Part shown: in pieces, positions 16,855 through 25,787 of the stretch
How the letters are laid out: each line of letters begins with the position of its first letter
Position numbering within the stretch: the first letter of the stretch is position 1
NCBI RefSeq assembly: GCF_000212375.1
Contig: NC_015501.1
Location: 682,001 to 746,000 of the forward strand
DNA length: 64,000 bases
Direction of reading: 5' to 3'
Source: Porphyromonas asaccharolytica DSM 20707
GTDB taxonomy: Bacteria > Bacteroidota > Bacteroidia > Bacteroidales > Porphyromonadaceae
Notes under the pieces: generated by a model
What the model was told of the DNA's origin: nothing
The model's database searches: none
Seen by the model: the letters and a program-made list of their open reading frames with translations, nothing else
Position numbers and translations under genes: made by a program

Positions 16855-17682
16855 ATGGATAAACTAATCCTAACGGCAGCGATCTGCGGTGCCGAGGTAA
16901 CAAAAGAGCAGAACCCCGCTGTCCCCTATACAATCGATGAGATCGTTCGTGAGGCTAAGTCCGCATACGATGCTGGAGCCGCTGTCATCCACGTCCACGT
17001 CCGTGAGGACGATGGTACACCGACACAGTCTAAGGCGCGCTTTAAGGAAGCCCTAGATGCCATCTACAAGGTGATCCCCGATGTGATCATCATCCCCTCG
17101 ACGGGTGGTGCGGTAGGCATGACCGCTGAGGAGCGTCTACAGCCTACAGAGCTGATGCCTGAGATGGCTACGCTAGACTGCGGTACGTGTAACTTTGGCG
17201 ATGATGTCTTCGAAAACACGATCCCCATGATGCGTGCCTTCGGCAAGCGTATGATCGAAAACAAGATCAAGCCTGAGTACGAGTGCTTTGAGATGGGTCA
17301 CCTAGACACCATCCTGCGTCTCGCTCAGAGAGGTGAGGTGCCTGGAGATCCTATGCAGTTTAACTTCGTGCTAGGTGTCTTCGGCTGTACGCCCGCTACG
17401 GCTGACAATCTCGCTTGGCTCGTTAAGAACATCCCCGCAGGCTCTACCTGGACAGCTACCGGTATAGGTCGTCACGAGTTCCCACTAGCAGCAGCTGCTA
17501 TCGGCATGGGCGGTCACGTACGTGTCGGCTTTGAGGATAACCTATATCTCTCTAAGGGTGTCCTCGCTAAGAGCAATGGCGAGCTAGTCGCCAAGGCAGC
17601 ACGCATAGCTCATGAGCTAGGTCGTGAGATCGCTAACCCTGCTGAGGCTCGTCAGATCCTTTCGCTGGCTCCTCGCCACTAA
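16855..17682 (+). CDS. kce: 3-keto-5-aminohexanoate cleavage enzyme
   Basis: 275-residue TIM-barrel enzyme of the BKACE family. It condenses 3-keto-5-aminohexanoate with acetyl-CoA to give 3-aminobutyryl-CoA and acetoacetate. Zinc-ligand histidines are visible in IHVHVRED (His46 and His48). Other family segments are IIIPSTGGAVGMTAEERL, DCGTCNFGDD, FEMGHLDT, FVLGVFGCTPAT and GGHVRVGFEDNLYLSKG. The length equals characterised Kce proteins. It lies between kal and kdd, which supply the steps after and before it. Confidence 0.94.
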   Translation: MDKLILTAAICGAEVTKEQNPAVPYTIDEIVREAKSAYDAGAAVIHVHVREDDGTPTQSKARFKEALDAIYKVIPDVIIIPSTGGAVGMTAEERLQPTELMPEMATLDCGTCNFGDDVFENTIPMMRAFGKRMIENKIKPEYECFEMGHLDTILRLAQRGEVPGDPMQFNFVLGVFGCTPATADNLAWLVKNIPAGSTWTATGIGRHEFPLAAAAIGMGGHVRVGFEDNLYLSKGVLAKSNGELVAKAARIAHELGREIANPAEARQILSLAPRH

Positions 17683-17747
17683 AAGGATATTGATTCCCCC
17701 CCCCTATTTACTAATACAATCACACAATCAATCATATCAACTTTTAT

Positions 17748-18791
17748 ATGCAGAAGAAAGGAAACAAGTATGGCACGCATCGTGTCATCTCTCCTAAGGG
17801 CGTACTACCACAGCCCGCAGACAAGATCGACAACAACATGGATGAGATCTATGACAACGAGATCCTCATCGATGTACAGACGCTAAACATCGACTCAGCT
17901 AGCTTCACGCAGATAGCGGAGCAGGCTGGTGGCGACAAGGCAAAGATCGCCGAGATCATGATGGGCATCGTCGAGAAGCAAGGCAAGCACCGCAACCCAG
18001 TCACAGGCTCTGGTGGTATGCTCCTCGGCACTGTCGAGAAGATAGGTGATGCACTCAAGGGTAAGATAGACCTCAAGGAAGGCGACAAGATCGCTACCCT
18101 CGTATCACTCTCACTGACTCCTCTACGCATCGACAAGATCAAGGATATCCGTCCCGACATTGACCAGGTCGACATTGACGGCAAGGCTATCCTCTTCGAG
18201 AGCGGTATCTACGCTAAGATCCCTGAAGATCTACCTGAGAACCTCGCACTCTCAGCTCTAGACGTAGCTGGCGCTCCTGCTCAGGTGGCTAAGCTGGTCA
18301 AGCCAGGCGACACGGTTCTCATCATCGGTGCTGGTGGTAAGAGCGGTATGCTCTGCTGCTACGAGGCTAAGAAGCGTGCTGGCGTCACGGGTAAGGTCAT
18401 CGGACTATGCCACTCACAGCGTAGTACGGATCGTTTGAAGGCTCTCGGCTTCTGCGACTACGTATTCTCAGCCAATGCGACACAGCCTGTACCTGTCATG
18501 GAGGAGATCGAGAAGCTCACCGACGGCAAGATGTGTGATGTTACGATCAACAATGTCAACATCACCGATACGGAGATGACTAGTATCCTCTGTACGAAGG
18601 ATGATGGTGTTGTCTACTTCTTCTCTATGGCTACGAGCTTTACCAAGGCAGCTCTAGGCGCAGAGGGTGTCGGCAAGGATGTGACGATGATCGTAGGTAA
18701 CGGCTATACCAAGGGTCACGCAGAGATCACGCTACAGGAGCTGCGTGAGTGTGAGGCTCTACGCAAGATCTTCACTGAGCTATATGCTTAA
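17748..18791 (+). CDS. kdd: L-erythro-3,5-diaminohexanoate dehydrogenase
   Basis: 347-residue NAD(P)-dependent enzyme that oxidatively deaminates 3,5-diaminohexanoate to 3-keto-5-aminohexanoate. The N-terminus (KYGTHRVISPKGVLPQPA) is typical of Kdd. A nucleotide-binding glycine loop appears in TVLIIGAGGKSGMLCCYEA near residue 195. The C-terminal half includes VVYFFSMATSF and VGNGYTKGHAE. A 16-bp hairpin separates it from kamA. Confidence 0.93.
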   Translation: MQKKGNKYGTHRVISPKGVLPQPADKIDNNMDEIYDNEILIDVQTLNIDSASFTQIAEQAGGDKAKIAEIMMGIVEKQGKHRNPVTGSGGMLLGTVEKIGDALKGKIDLKEGDKIATLVSLSLTPLRIDKIKDIRPDIDQVDIDGKAILFESGIYAKIPEDLPENLALSALDVAGAPAQVAKLVKPGDTVLIIGAGGKSGMLCCYEAKKRAGVTGKVIGLCHSQRSTDRLKALGFCDYVFSANATQPVPVMEEIEKLTDGKMCDVTINNVNITDTEMTSILCTKDDGVVYFFSMATSFTKAALGAEGVGKDVTMIVGNGYTKGHAEITLQELRECEALRKIFTELYA

Positions 18792-18800
18792 ATAAATTGA

Positions 18801-18839
18801 TAAGAGATTAGAGCGTATCCAAGACGCTCTAGTCTCTTA
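18801..18839 (+). other. 16-bp intraoperonic hairpin between kdd and kamA
   Basis: TAAGAGATTAGAGCGT pairs with ACGCTCTAGTCTCTTA (one G-T pair) around a 7-base loop. The following CTCTTTATAC has few T residues, so it may be a leaky terminator or an mRNA-end stabiliser rather than a full stop. Confidence 0.6.
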
Positions 18840-18883
18840 CTCTTTATACATCGAAATTCAATCCCCTATCAATCACACATACA

Positions 18884-20149
18884 ATGAACGAAAGCAGAAG
18901 AAAGGAGTTCTTTCCCGAAGTATCTGACGCTGATTGGAATGATTGGCACTGGCAGGTACGTAACCGTATCGAGACGCTAGACCAGCTCAAGAAGTATATC
19001 AAACTAACTCCCGAGGAGGAGGAGGGTGTACGTGAGTCGCTCAAGACGATCCGTATGGCTATCACGCCTTACTACCTAAGCTTGATCGACCCCAATGATC
19101 CTAACGATCCTGTACGTAAGCAGTCGATCCCCACGATCAATGAGCTACACGTAAGCCCAGAGGATCAGCTAGACCCTCTGAGCGAGGATGAGGACTCACC
19201 CGTGCCTGGACTGACGCACCGCTATCCTGATCGTGTGCTCTTTCTGATTACCGATATGTGCTCTATGTACTGTCGCCACTGCACGCGTCGTCGCTTTGCC
19301 GGACAGAAGGATGCTGCCTCTCCTAAGGAGCGCATCGAGAAGTGTATCGAGTACATCGAGCAGACACCTGAGGTACGCGACGTGCTCCTCTCCGGTGGTG
19401 ACGCGCTCATGGTTAGCGATAAGATGCTGGAGTATATCATACAGCGCCTGCGTGCTATCCCTCATGTAGAGATCATCCGTATCGGATCACGCACACCTGT
19501 CGTATGTCCACAGCGTATCACGCCTGAGCTGGTACAGATGCTGAGCAAGTATCACCCTATATGGCTCAATACGCACTTTAACCACCCCAACGAGGTAACT
19601 CGCGAGAGCCGTGAGGCTTGCGAGCGTATGGCTAATGCTGGTATACCTCTAGGTAATCAGTCGGTGCTACTGCGTGGTATCAACGACTGCCCCTCGATCA
19701 TGATGCACCTCGTCCATGAGTTAGTCAAGATGCGCGTACGTCCATACTATATATATGTATGTGACCTCTCGCAGGGTATCTCACACTTCCGTACGCCTGT
19801 CTCCAAGGGTATCGAGATCATCGAGGCTCTACGTGGTCATACGTCGGGTTATGCTGTACCTACCTTCGTCGTAGATGCGCCAGGTGGTGGTGGCAAGATC
19901 CCAGTCATGCCGACCTATGTGATCTCTCAGTCGCCTCACCGTGTGGTGCTGCGCAACTATGAGGGAGTCATCACGACCTACACAGAGCCGATGGACTACA
20001 AGGAGGAGCCCTGTCAGTGCCCTGACTGTAAGAAGGCTCGCCACGAGGGGGTCTACGGGCTACTCACAGGCGATCAGCTCTCTATGGCTCCTGATCATCT
20101 CGACCGCAAGGAGCGTAGCCGTAAGTGGCGCGAAGCCCACAAGGGATAA
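18884..20149 (+). CDS. kamA: Lysine 2,3-aminomutase
   Basis: 421-residue radical SAM enzyme converting L-lysine to L-beta-lysine, the first step of lysine fermentation. The iron-sulfur cluster motif CxxxCxxC is Cys126, Cys130 and Cys133 in DMCSMYCRHCTRRRFAG. The PLP-binding lysine is Lys338 in APGGGGKIPV. The SAM-binding segment LLSGGDALMVSD is also visible. Length matches the clostridial and Porphyromonas enzymes (about 416 residues). Confidence 0.96.
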   Translation: MNESRRKEFFPEVSDADWNDWHWQVRNRIETLDQLKKYIKLTPEEEEGVRESLKTIRMAITPYYLSLIDPNDPNDPVRKQSIPTINELHVSPEDQLDPLSEDEDSPVPGLTHRYPDRVLFLITDMCSMYCRHCTRRRFAGQKDAASPKERIEKCIEYIEQTPEVRDVLLSGGDALMVSDKMLEYIIQRLRAIPHVEIIRIGSRTPVVCPQRITPELVQMLSKYHPIWLNTHFNHPNEVTRESREACERMANAGIPLGNQSVLLRGINDCPSIMMHLVHELVKMRVRPYYIYVCDLSQGISHFRTPVSKGIEIIEALRGHTSGYAVPTFVVDAPGGGGKIPVMPTYVISQSPHRVVLRNYEGVITTYTEPMDYKEEPCQCPDCKKARHEGVYGLLTGDQLSMAPDHLDRKERSRKWREAHKG

Positions 20150-20202
20150 GCTCCTCACGCCTTTGATTACGTAGCTCTCCTATTAGATCAAACTATCGAC
20201 TG

Positions 20203-21219
20203 ATGCCATTCATCGCAAACATAGCTCAGCTCAAGAGTCTCGCTATCGTAGGGACTGCTAAGAATGTGGGCAAGACGGAAAGTCTTAACTACATCCTCGG
20301 CGCGCTACGAGAGCGCCACCCAGAGCTGCAGCTGGCGCTGACGTCAATTGGCATCGATGGAGAGCTACGTGATCAGGTGACACAGACAGACAAGCCAGAG
20401 ATAACCCTGCACAACGGGATGCGCTTTGTGACGGCTGAGAACTTCTTTCGCAAGAAGCTCTTACCAGCCGAGATATTTGACATTGATCGCATCTACTCCT
20501 CCTCGATCGGGCGGCTTATCTATGCACGAGCACGAGGCATCGGCAAGACGCTCATAGCGGGTCCCCCCTCGACGGGAGGTCTGCGTCGTGTAGTCGCCAG
20601 GATGAGTCAGGAGGGCGTTGATCTGACACTCATCGACGGAGCGCTCTCACGTCTCTCGCTAGCATCTCCCTCGGTAGCCGAGGGGATGGTGCTCGCCACG
20701 GGTAGTGCTTACTCGGCTCAGCCTGAGCAGCTGATCAAGCGTATGCGTGAGTTGATGCGTCTGATCCGTCTGCCACAGCTGGCCGACAGGGAGCTTGCTG
20801 AGCAGCTTGCTGAGGTGGACAAGGGCGTTCGTCTCCTAACGAATGAGGGGGCTATCGTAGATCCAGGCTTTGCCTCTGCGCTTACCCCCGACATGTGGCG
20901 TGACACGACTTGGCTGGCTGAGGGCGATATGCTCTACGTGCCAGGCGTGGTCAGTGACAAACTGCTGAATCAGTTGAGGCTCATAAAGCGGCACCGACAG
21001 CTTGTGGTCAAAGACTTTACTCGTATCTTTGCATCGGGACAAGCTGTACAGAGTTATCTAGCTACTGGCAGGGAGATAAAGACTCTATATAGTAGTAAGC
21101 TCATGGCGGTCACTTTCAACCCGCTAGCCCCCTCGGGCTATCGACTAGATAGTGAGCGTATGTGTGGGCGTCTATCAGAAGCTCTTGGGGTACCTGTATA
21201 TGATGTTAGAAGGCTATGA
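20203..21219 (+). CDS. kamB: KamB-like P-loop protein of the lysine operon
   Basis: 338 residues with a Walker A-like loop GTAKNVGKT at residues 17-25, and SIGIDGE and AGPPSTGGLRRVV segments. No membrane segment or signal peptide. Lysine-fermentation clusters of Fusobacterium and Clostridium carry a gene pair called kamB/kamC between kamA and kamD, as here; it has been proposed to reactivate the B12-dependent 5,6-aminomutase. The function here is by position and resemblance. Its stop overlaps the next start by 4 bases. Confidence 0.75.
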   Translation: MPFIANIAQLKSLAIVGTAKNVGKTESLNYILGALRERHPELQLALTSIGIDGELRDQVTQTDKPEITLHNGMRFVTAENFFRKKLLPAEIFDIDRIYSSSIGRLIYARARGIGKTLIAGPPSTGGLRRVVARMSQEGVDLTLIDGALSRLSLASPSVAEGMVLATGSAYSAQPEQLIKRMRELMRLIRLPQLADRELAEQLAEVDKGVRLLTNEGAIVDPGFASALTPDMWRDTTWLAEGDMLYVPGVVSDKLLNQLRLIKRHRQLVVKDFTRIFASGQAVQSYLATGREIKTLYSSKLMAVTFNPLAPSGYRLDSERMCGRLSEALGVPVYDVRRL

Positions 21220-22619
21220 AAGATCTACGTAGTTGTATAGACCAAATAAGCGGAGTGCGCTATGTCGTGGAGGAGATGCACTTCAACTCTTCTCCAGGAC
21301 GTATGGCTATGCTGGCTACGCTCTGGAGTAGTGAAGTGGAGACTATCGAGCAGCGACTAGATGAGGTGGCCCGCTACATAGCCTATCTCTCTGACCATGA
21401 GCAGCAGAAGGGTATGCAAGAAGTGGCACTACATCTCTGCGACTTGATGAATGTCTCGGGCTCGATCGAGACGATCAGACAGCCTCAGGTCATCTGTAGC
21501 GACATCGACCTCTTTGAGATCAAGCGACTCGCACTCATCGAGGAGAAGGTGCGTCGCCTTGCCGAGCAGTATCATCTGGAGATCCTACAGTGCCACACAC
21601 TCACTGAGGTCGTGGATATACTGGATATCGACGGGGAGCGACTACCGAGCTTCTATATTAGCGATAGTTACAGTGCTGTGCTGCGCTCGCTACGCAAGCA
21701 GATGGAGCGCACCTCCGAAGAGACCGAGCGAGACGAGCTAGCTGTCCAATGCGCTATCGAAGAGGATCGCGTACGGAAGCGACTCACCGAGGCGCTGCAT
21801 CCTTATGCTGATCAGATAGAGGAGGCTCTAGAGGCTTTGGCGCAGATTGACAAGCTCCACGCCATCGCTCAGTGGGCTTTGGCGCATGGCTGCTGTCGTC
21901 CTAAACCTATGCGCTCTGGCGAGAGTAATCTGACAGACCTGATACATCCAGAGGTGGCTCATCACCTAGCTGAGCGACAGGATAGGTTCCAGCCAGTGAC
22001 GATCTCCTACACGGATCAGCCTACGCTCATCACAGGAGCTAATATGGCAGGCAAGAGCGTCCTGCTCGCTTCGATAGGATTGGCGCAGTGTCTCATGCAG
22101 TTTGGCTGCTATGTGACAGCACGGCAGGCACAGCTGGTCCCGGTCGATGAGGTGATCTTCTCCATCGGAGATGATCAAAATATCAAGTCGGGGCTCTCTT
22201 CCTATGGTGCCGAGATGCTACGTCTGAACCGAATCATCGAGTCGGTCAAGGAGGGTAAGCAGGTCTTAGCACTCATTGATGAGCCCGCACGCACGACCAA
22301 TCCCGAGGAGGGACACGCTCTGGTGAGTGCCCTCGTACAGCTCTTCGCTCAGTATGCTGTGCGAGCTATCATCACGACACATTATAGTGGCATCTTGGGG
22401 CGATGCCACAGATGGAGAGTACGCGGCTTCGTAGAGGAGCGTCTACGACAGCCACTCGAGATCAACCAGCTCAATCGTTGTATCGACTACTCTCTCATAC
22501 ACGACACCCAGACCGATGCGCCTCACGAGGCTCTGCGCATAGCAGAGATACTAGGCATGGATAGGGAGCTATTAGATTTATGCGAAAAGAACTTAGCAAC
22601 AAAGAATGAAGACAAGTAA
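21216..22619 (+). CDS. kamC: KamC-like MutS-family ATPase
   Basis: 467 residues. The C-terminal half is a MutS-type ATPase: Walker A GANMAGKS at 274-281, the SxGDDQNIKSGLSSYGAEM signature near 318-334, and Walker B with LALIDEPARTT (Asp355, Glu356), then ITTHYSGI. The N-terminal half is alpha-helical and lacks the mismatch-recognition domain, so it is not a DNA repair MutS. It overlaps both neighbours (kamB by 4 bases, kamD by 14). The context suggests an energy-driven chaperone or reactivase for KamDE. Confidence 0.8.
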   Translation: MKDLRSCIDQISGVRYVVEEMHFNSSPGRMAMLATLWSSEVETIEQRLDEVARYIAYLSDHEQQKGMQEVALHLCDLMNVSGSIETIRQPQVICSDIDLFEIKRLALIEEKVRRLAEQYHLEILQCHTLTEVVDILDIDGERLPSFYISDSYSAVLRSLRKQMERTSEETERDELAVQCAIEEDRVRKRLTEALHPYADQIEEALEALAQIDKLHAIAQWALAHGCCRPKPMRSGESNLTDLIHPEVAHHLAERQDRFQPVTISYTDQPTLITGANMAGKSVLLASIGLAQCLMQFGCYVTARQAQLVPVDEVIFSIGDDQNIKSGLSSYGAEMLRLNRIIESVKEGKQVLALIDEPARTTNPEEGHALVSALVQLFAQYAVRAIITTHYSGILGRCHRWRVRGFVEERLRQPLEINQLNRCIDYSLIHDTQTDAPHEALRIAEILGMDRELLDLCEKNLATKNEDK

Positions 22620-24177
22620 AGTAGGTATAGACTTTGCCAAAGTGGACAAGGCTCGCAATGCCGCCGGCACGATCGCCGAGGAGGTGCAGAGCTTTGTTGA
22701 CCGCTATACGACTGTGACGGTCGAGCGCACGCTCTGTCGCTTCGTCGGGATTGACGGAGTAGACGAGCATGATGTGCCTCTGCCTAACGTCGTCGTGACA
22801 CATCTCAAGGAGCAGGAGGCTCTCTCAGACGGAGTTTTCTTTTACCTTGCCAACGCAATGCTGGCTACGGGCCTGGATCCACAGCAGATCGCTGAAGGAG
22901 TAGCTCGTGGCGAGATCAACTTAACGCACTATCCGGCACGCACGCCTGAGGAGATAGCCGACGTGCTAGAGCCTTACATCCTCAAGGGTATGCAGCGCAT
23001 CGTCGAGCATAGAGAGCGCCGTGAGAACTACCTCAAGACGATCGGTGAGGGACCTAAGCCTTACCTCTATGTGATCGTCGCTACGGGTAATATCTACGAG
23101 GACGTGATCCAGGCGCAGGCAGCGGCACGACAGGGTGCTGACATTATCGCTGTGATCCGTACTACGGGACAGAGTTTGATCGACTATGTACCTTACGGTG
23201 CTACGACTGAGGGCTTCGGTGGTACCTATGCGACACAGGAGAACTTCCGCATCATGCGCAAGGCGCTTGACGAGGTCGGTGAGGAGCGTGGCAAGTATGT
23301 ACGTCTCTGTAACTACTGCTCTGGTCTCTGTATGCCAGAGATCGCTATCATGGGCGCTTTCGAGGGACTAGACGTCATGCTCAACGATGCCCTCTACGGT
23401 ATTCTCTTCCGAGACATTAACATGCAGCGCACGATCATCGACCAGTACACGAGTCGTGTGATCAATGGCTTTGCCGGCGTCATCATCAATACGGGTGAGG
23501 ACAACTACCTCACGACGGCTGATGCTATCGAGCAGGCACACACGGTGCTAGCGTCTGACTTCATCAATGAGCAGTTTGCTCTACGAGCTGCACTCCCGGA
23601 GGAGCAGATGGGTCTAGGACACGCCTTCGAGATGGATCCGATGACCGAAAACGGCTTCCTCTTCGAGCTGGCGCAGGCTCAGATGACCCGTGAGATCTTC
23701 CCCAAGGCTCCACTCAAGTATATGCCTCCTACGAAGTTTATGACCGGAAATATCTTCCGTGGTCACATACAGGATGCACTCTTTAATATAATAGGTATCT
23801 GGACGCATCAGGGACTACAGCTCCTCGGTATGCCGACGGAGGCTATCCACACGCCTTTCATGAGCGACCGCTTCCTCTCGATCGAGAATGCGCGCTACAT
23901 CTTCAACAATATGCGCTCCATCGGCGACGAGGTTGAGTTTAAGGAGGGTGGTATCATCCAGAGCCGTGCTCGTGAGGTGCTAGACAAGACACTAGACCTC
24001 CTCGAGGAGATCAAGGGCGAGGGACTCTTTACCGCGCTCTCTAAGGGTATCTTTGCAGATATCAAGCGCCCTCTCGATGGAGGACGTGGATTGGACGGCG
24101 TCAAGCCAAAGAGCGAGCGCTACTACAACCCGACACTAGAACTAATGAAGAACCGTAAGATACAAGGCAAGCTATGA
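22606..24177 (+). CDS. kamD: Lysine 5,6-aminomutase, alpha subunit
   Basis: 523-residue large subunit of the adenosylcobalamin- and PLP-dependent aminomutase that moves the terminal amino group of beta-lysine (or D-lysine) to C5. Family segments include TVERTLCRFVGIDGVDEHDVPLPN, YLYVIVATGNIYEDVIQA, AVIRTTGQSLIDYVPYGATTEG and MPPTKFMTGN. It starts inside the end of kamC (14-base overlap) and its stop overlaps kamE's start by 4 bases, giving coupled translation of the complex. Confidence 0.95.
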   Translation: MKTSKVGIDFAKVDKARNAAGTIAEEVQSFVDRYTTVTVERTLCRFVGIDGVDEHDVPLPNVVVTHLKEQEALSDGVFFYLANAMLATGLDPQQIAEGVARGEINLTHYPARTPEEIADVLEPYILKGMQRIVEHRERRENYLKTIGEGPKPYLYVIVATGNIYEDVIQAQAAARQGADIIAVIRTTGQSLIDYVPYGATTEGFGGTYATQENFRIMRKALDEVGEERGKYVRLCNYCSGLCMPEIAIMGAFEGLDVMLNDALYGILFRDINMQRTIIDQYTSRVINGFAGVIINTGEDNYLTTADAIEQAHTVLASDFINEQFALRAALPEEQMGLGHAFEMDPMTENGFLFELAQAQMTREIFPKAPLKYMPPTKFMTGNIFRGHIQDALFNIIGIWTHQGLQLLGMPTEAIHTPFMSDRFLSIENARYIFNNMRSIGDEVEFKEGGIIQSRAREVLDKTLDLLEEIKGEGLFTALSKGIFADIKRPLDGGRGLDGVKPKSERYYNPTLELMKNRKIQGKL

Positions 24178-24971
24178 GTGGAGGACTATATTCAATGGAA
24201 GCGAAGGACTTCGACCGTACCCTCGACCTTTCGCAAGTAAAGCCTTACGGCGACACCATGAACGATGGTAAGGTACAGCTGAGCTTCACGCTGCCTGTAC
24301 CTAAGGGGGCTGAGGCCGAGGAGGCTGCTAAGCTCCTACTCAAGGAGATGGGACTACAAAACCCGATGGTTGTCTTCTCAGAGGAGCTGACCAAGGGCTT
24401 TACCTTCTTCAATTGTTATGGTAGTTGCACCCATACGGTTGACTACTCCAACATTTACGTGCCCAAGGTCGAGTCGACCACCTGGAGCATGGAGGAGACC
24501 GACGAGTACATCCGCACACACATCGGGCGCAAGCTGGTGGTGCTAGGAGCTAGCACGGGAACCGATGCGCACACGGTAGGTATCGATGCGATCATGAATA
24601 TGAAGGGCTTCGCAGGTCACTACGGCCTAGAGCGCTATGACATGATCGATGCTTACAACCTCGGTAGCCAGGTGCCCAACGAAGAGCTCATCGCCAAGGG
24701 TATCGAGATGCATGCCGACGCACTGCTCATCTCCCAGACGGTCACGCAGAAGGACGTACACATCAAGAACATGACCGAGTTCATCGAGCTCATCGAGGCT
24801 GAGGGGCTACGCGACAAGATGATCGTCATCTGTGGCGGTCCACGTATCTCGCACGAGCTGGCCAAGGAGTTAGGCTTTGACGCTGGCTTTGGCGCCAATA
24901 CCTTTGCCGACGATGTGGCTTCGTTTATCTGTCAGGAGATCGTGCGTCGCAAAGAGGCTGCGGGTAAGTAA
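24174..24971 (+). CDS. kamE: Lysine 5,6-aminomutase, beta subunit
   Basis: 265-residue B12-binding subunit. The cobalamin motif DxHxxG is Asp131, His133 and Gly136 in GTDAHTVGID, and a lysine at 144 (NMKGFAG) corresponds to the PLP-binding lysine of the clostridial enzyme. The numbering agrees with that of the Clostridium sticklandii protein as I recall it. The C-terminal Rossmann-like domain has MIVICGGPRISHELAKELGFDAGFG. Translated as a pair with kamD. Confidence 0.95.
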   Translation: MSGGLYSMEAKDFDRTLDLSQVKPYGDTMNDGKVQLSFTLPVPKGAEAEEAAKLLLKEMGLQNPMVVFSEELTKGFTFFNCYGSCTHTVDYSNIYVPKVESTTWSMEETDEYIRTHIGRKLVVLGASTGTDAHTVGIDAIMNMKGFAGHYGLERYDMIDAYNLGSQVPNEELIAKGIEMHADALLISQTVTQKDVHIKNMTEFIELIEAEGLRDKMIVICGGPRISHELAKELGFDAGFGANTFADDVASFICQEIVRRKEAAGK

Positions 24972-25026
24972 AGCCCCGCTCGGCTCCACAAAGTAAGAAG
25001 TAATATAAATCAAGGTATAATACGAT

Positions 25027-25695
25027 ATGGAACTAGACAAGAATCAAGTCAGAGAGGTTATCGCCAAGCGCGTAGCCCTAGAACTAAAGGATGGCGATGT
25101 CGTCAACCTCGGCATCGGTCTACCCACGATGGTACCCAACTATCTCAAGCCAGACGTGCATGTGATGCTACAGTCTGAGAATGGTATGATCGGTATGGGT
25201 GGTGCTCCTGCAGCAGGCGAGGAGGATCCCCTTTGGATCAATGCTGGTGGTGGTGCTATCACCGCTGTGCCAGAGGCTGCCACCTTCGACAGTGCTACCT
25301 CCTTCGGGATCATCCGTGGAGGTCACGTGGATGTAAGCATCCTCGGCGCACTACAGGTCGATGAGGCTGGTGACCTAGCTAACTGGATTATCCCTGGCAA
25401 GCTCGCCCCCGGTATGGGTGGTGCTATGGATCTGCTCGTAGGTACACGCAAGGTGATCCTTGCTATGACCCACACTGCAAAGGGCAAAGCTAAGATCCTC
25501 AAGAAGTGTACTCTGCCGCTCACAGCAGCTGGTCAGGTAGACCTCATCATCACTGAGCTATGCGTCATCGAGGTACGCAAGGGTCAGGGACTCTACGTCA
25601 CAGAGATCCGTGACGGCGTCACACGTGAGGAGATAGAGGCAGCCACAGAGGCTACGCTACACTACGTGGACGATGTCAAGCCCATGCGTCAGTAG
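25027..25695 (+). CDS. atoA: Acetoacetate CoA-transferase, beta subunit
   Basis: 222-residue beta subunit, carrying the catalytic glutamate in SENGMIGMGG (Glu51), which forms the enzyme-CoA thioester. NLGIGLPTMVPNYL and GGHVDVSILGALQVD are family segments. Its partner alpha subunit is encoded first in the operon at 15678-16322. The placement after kamE rather than beside its partner is unusual. A UUCG-capped hairpin follows the stop. Confidence 0.92.
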   Translation: MELDKNQVREVIAKRVALELKDGDVVNLGIGLPTMVPNYLKPDVHVMLQSENGMIGMGGAPAAGEEDPLWINAGGGAITAVPEAATFDSATSFGIIRGGHVDVSILGALQVDEAGDLANWIIPGKLAPGMGGAMDLLVGTRKVILAMTHTAKGKAKILKKCTLPLTAAGQVDLIITELCVIEVRKGQGLYVTEIRDGVTREEIEAATEATLHYVDDVKPMRQ

Positions 25696-25716
25696 TCTTA
25701 CGACACTACCCTTAGA

Positions 25717-25740
25717 GCCTGCCGCCTTCGGGCGACAGGC
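25717..25740 (+). other. UUCG-tetraloop hairpin between atoA and bcd
   Basis: GCCTGCCGCC-TTCG-GGCGACAGGC forms a stable stem with one C-A mismatch. No T run follows (CTTATC), so read-through is likely; it could stabilise the upstream mRNA end. Confidence 0.6.
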
Positions 25741-25787
25741 CTTATCAAGCCAACAACACACTATTATAGACAATCATATTTCAAACT

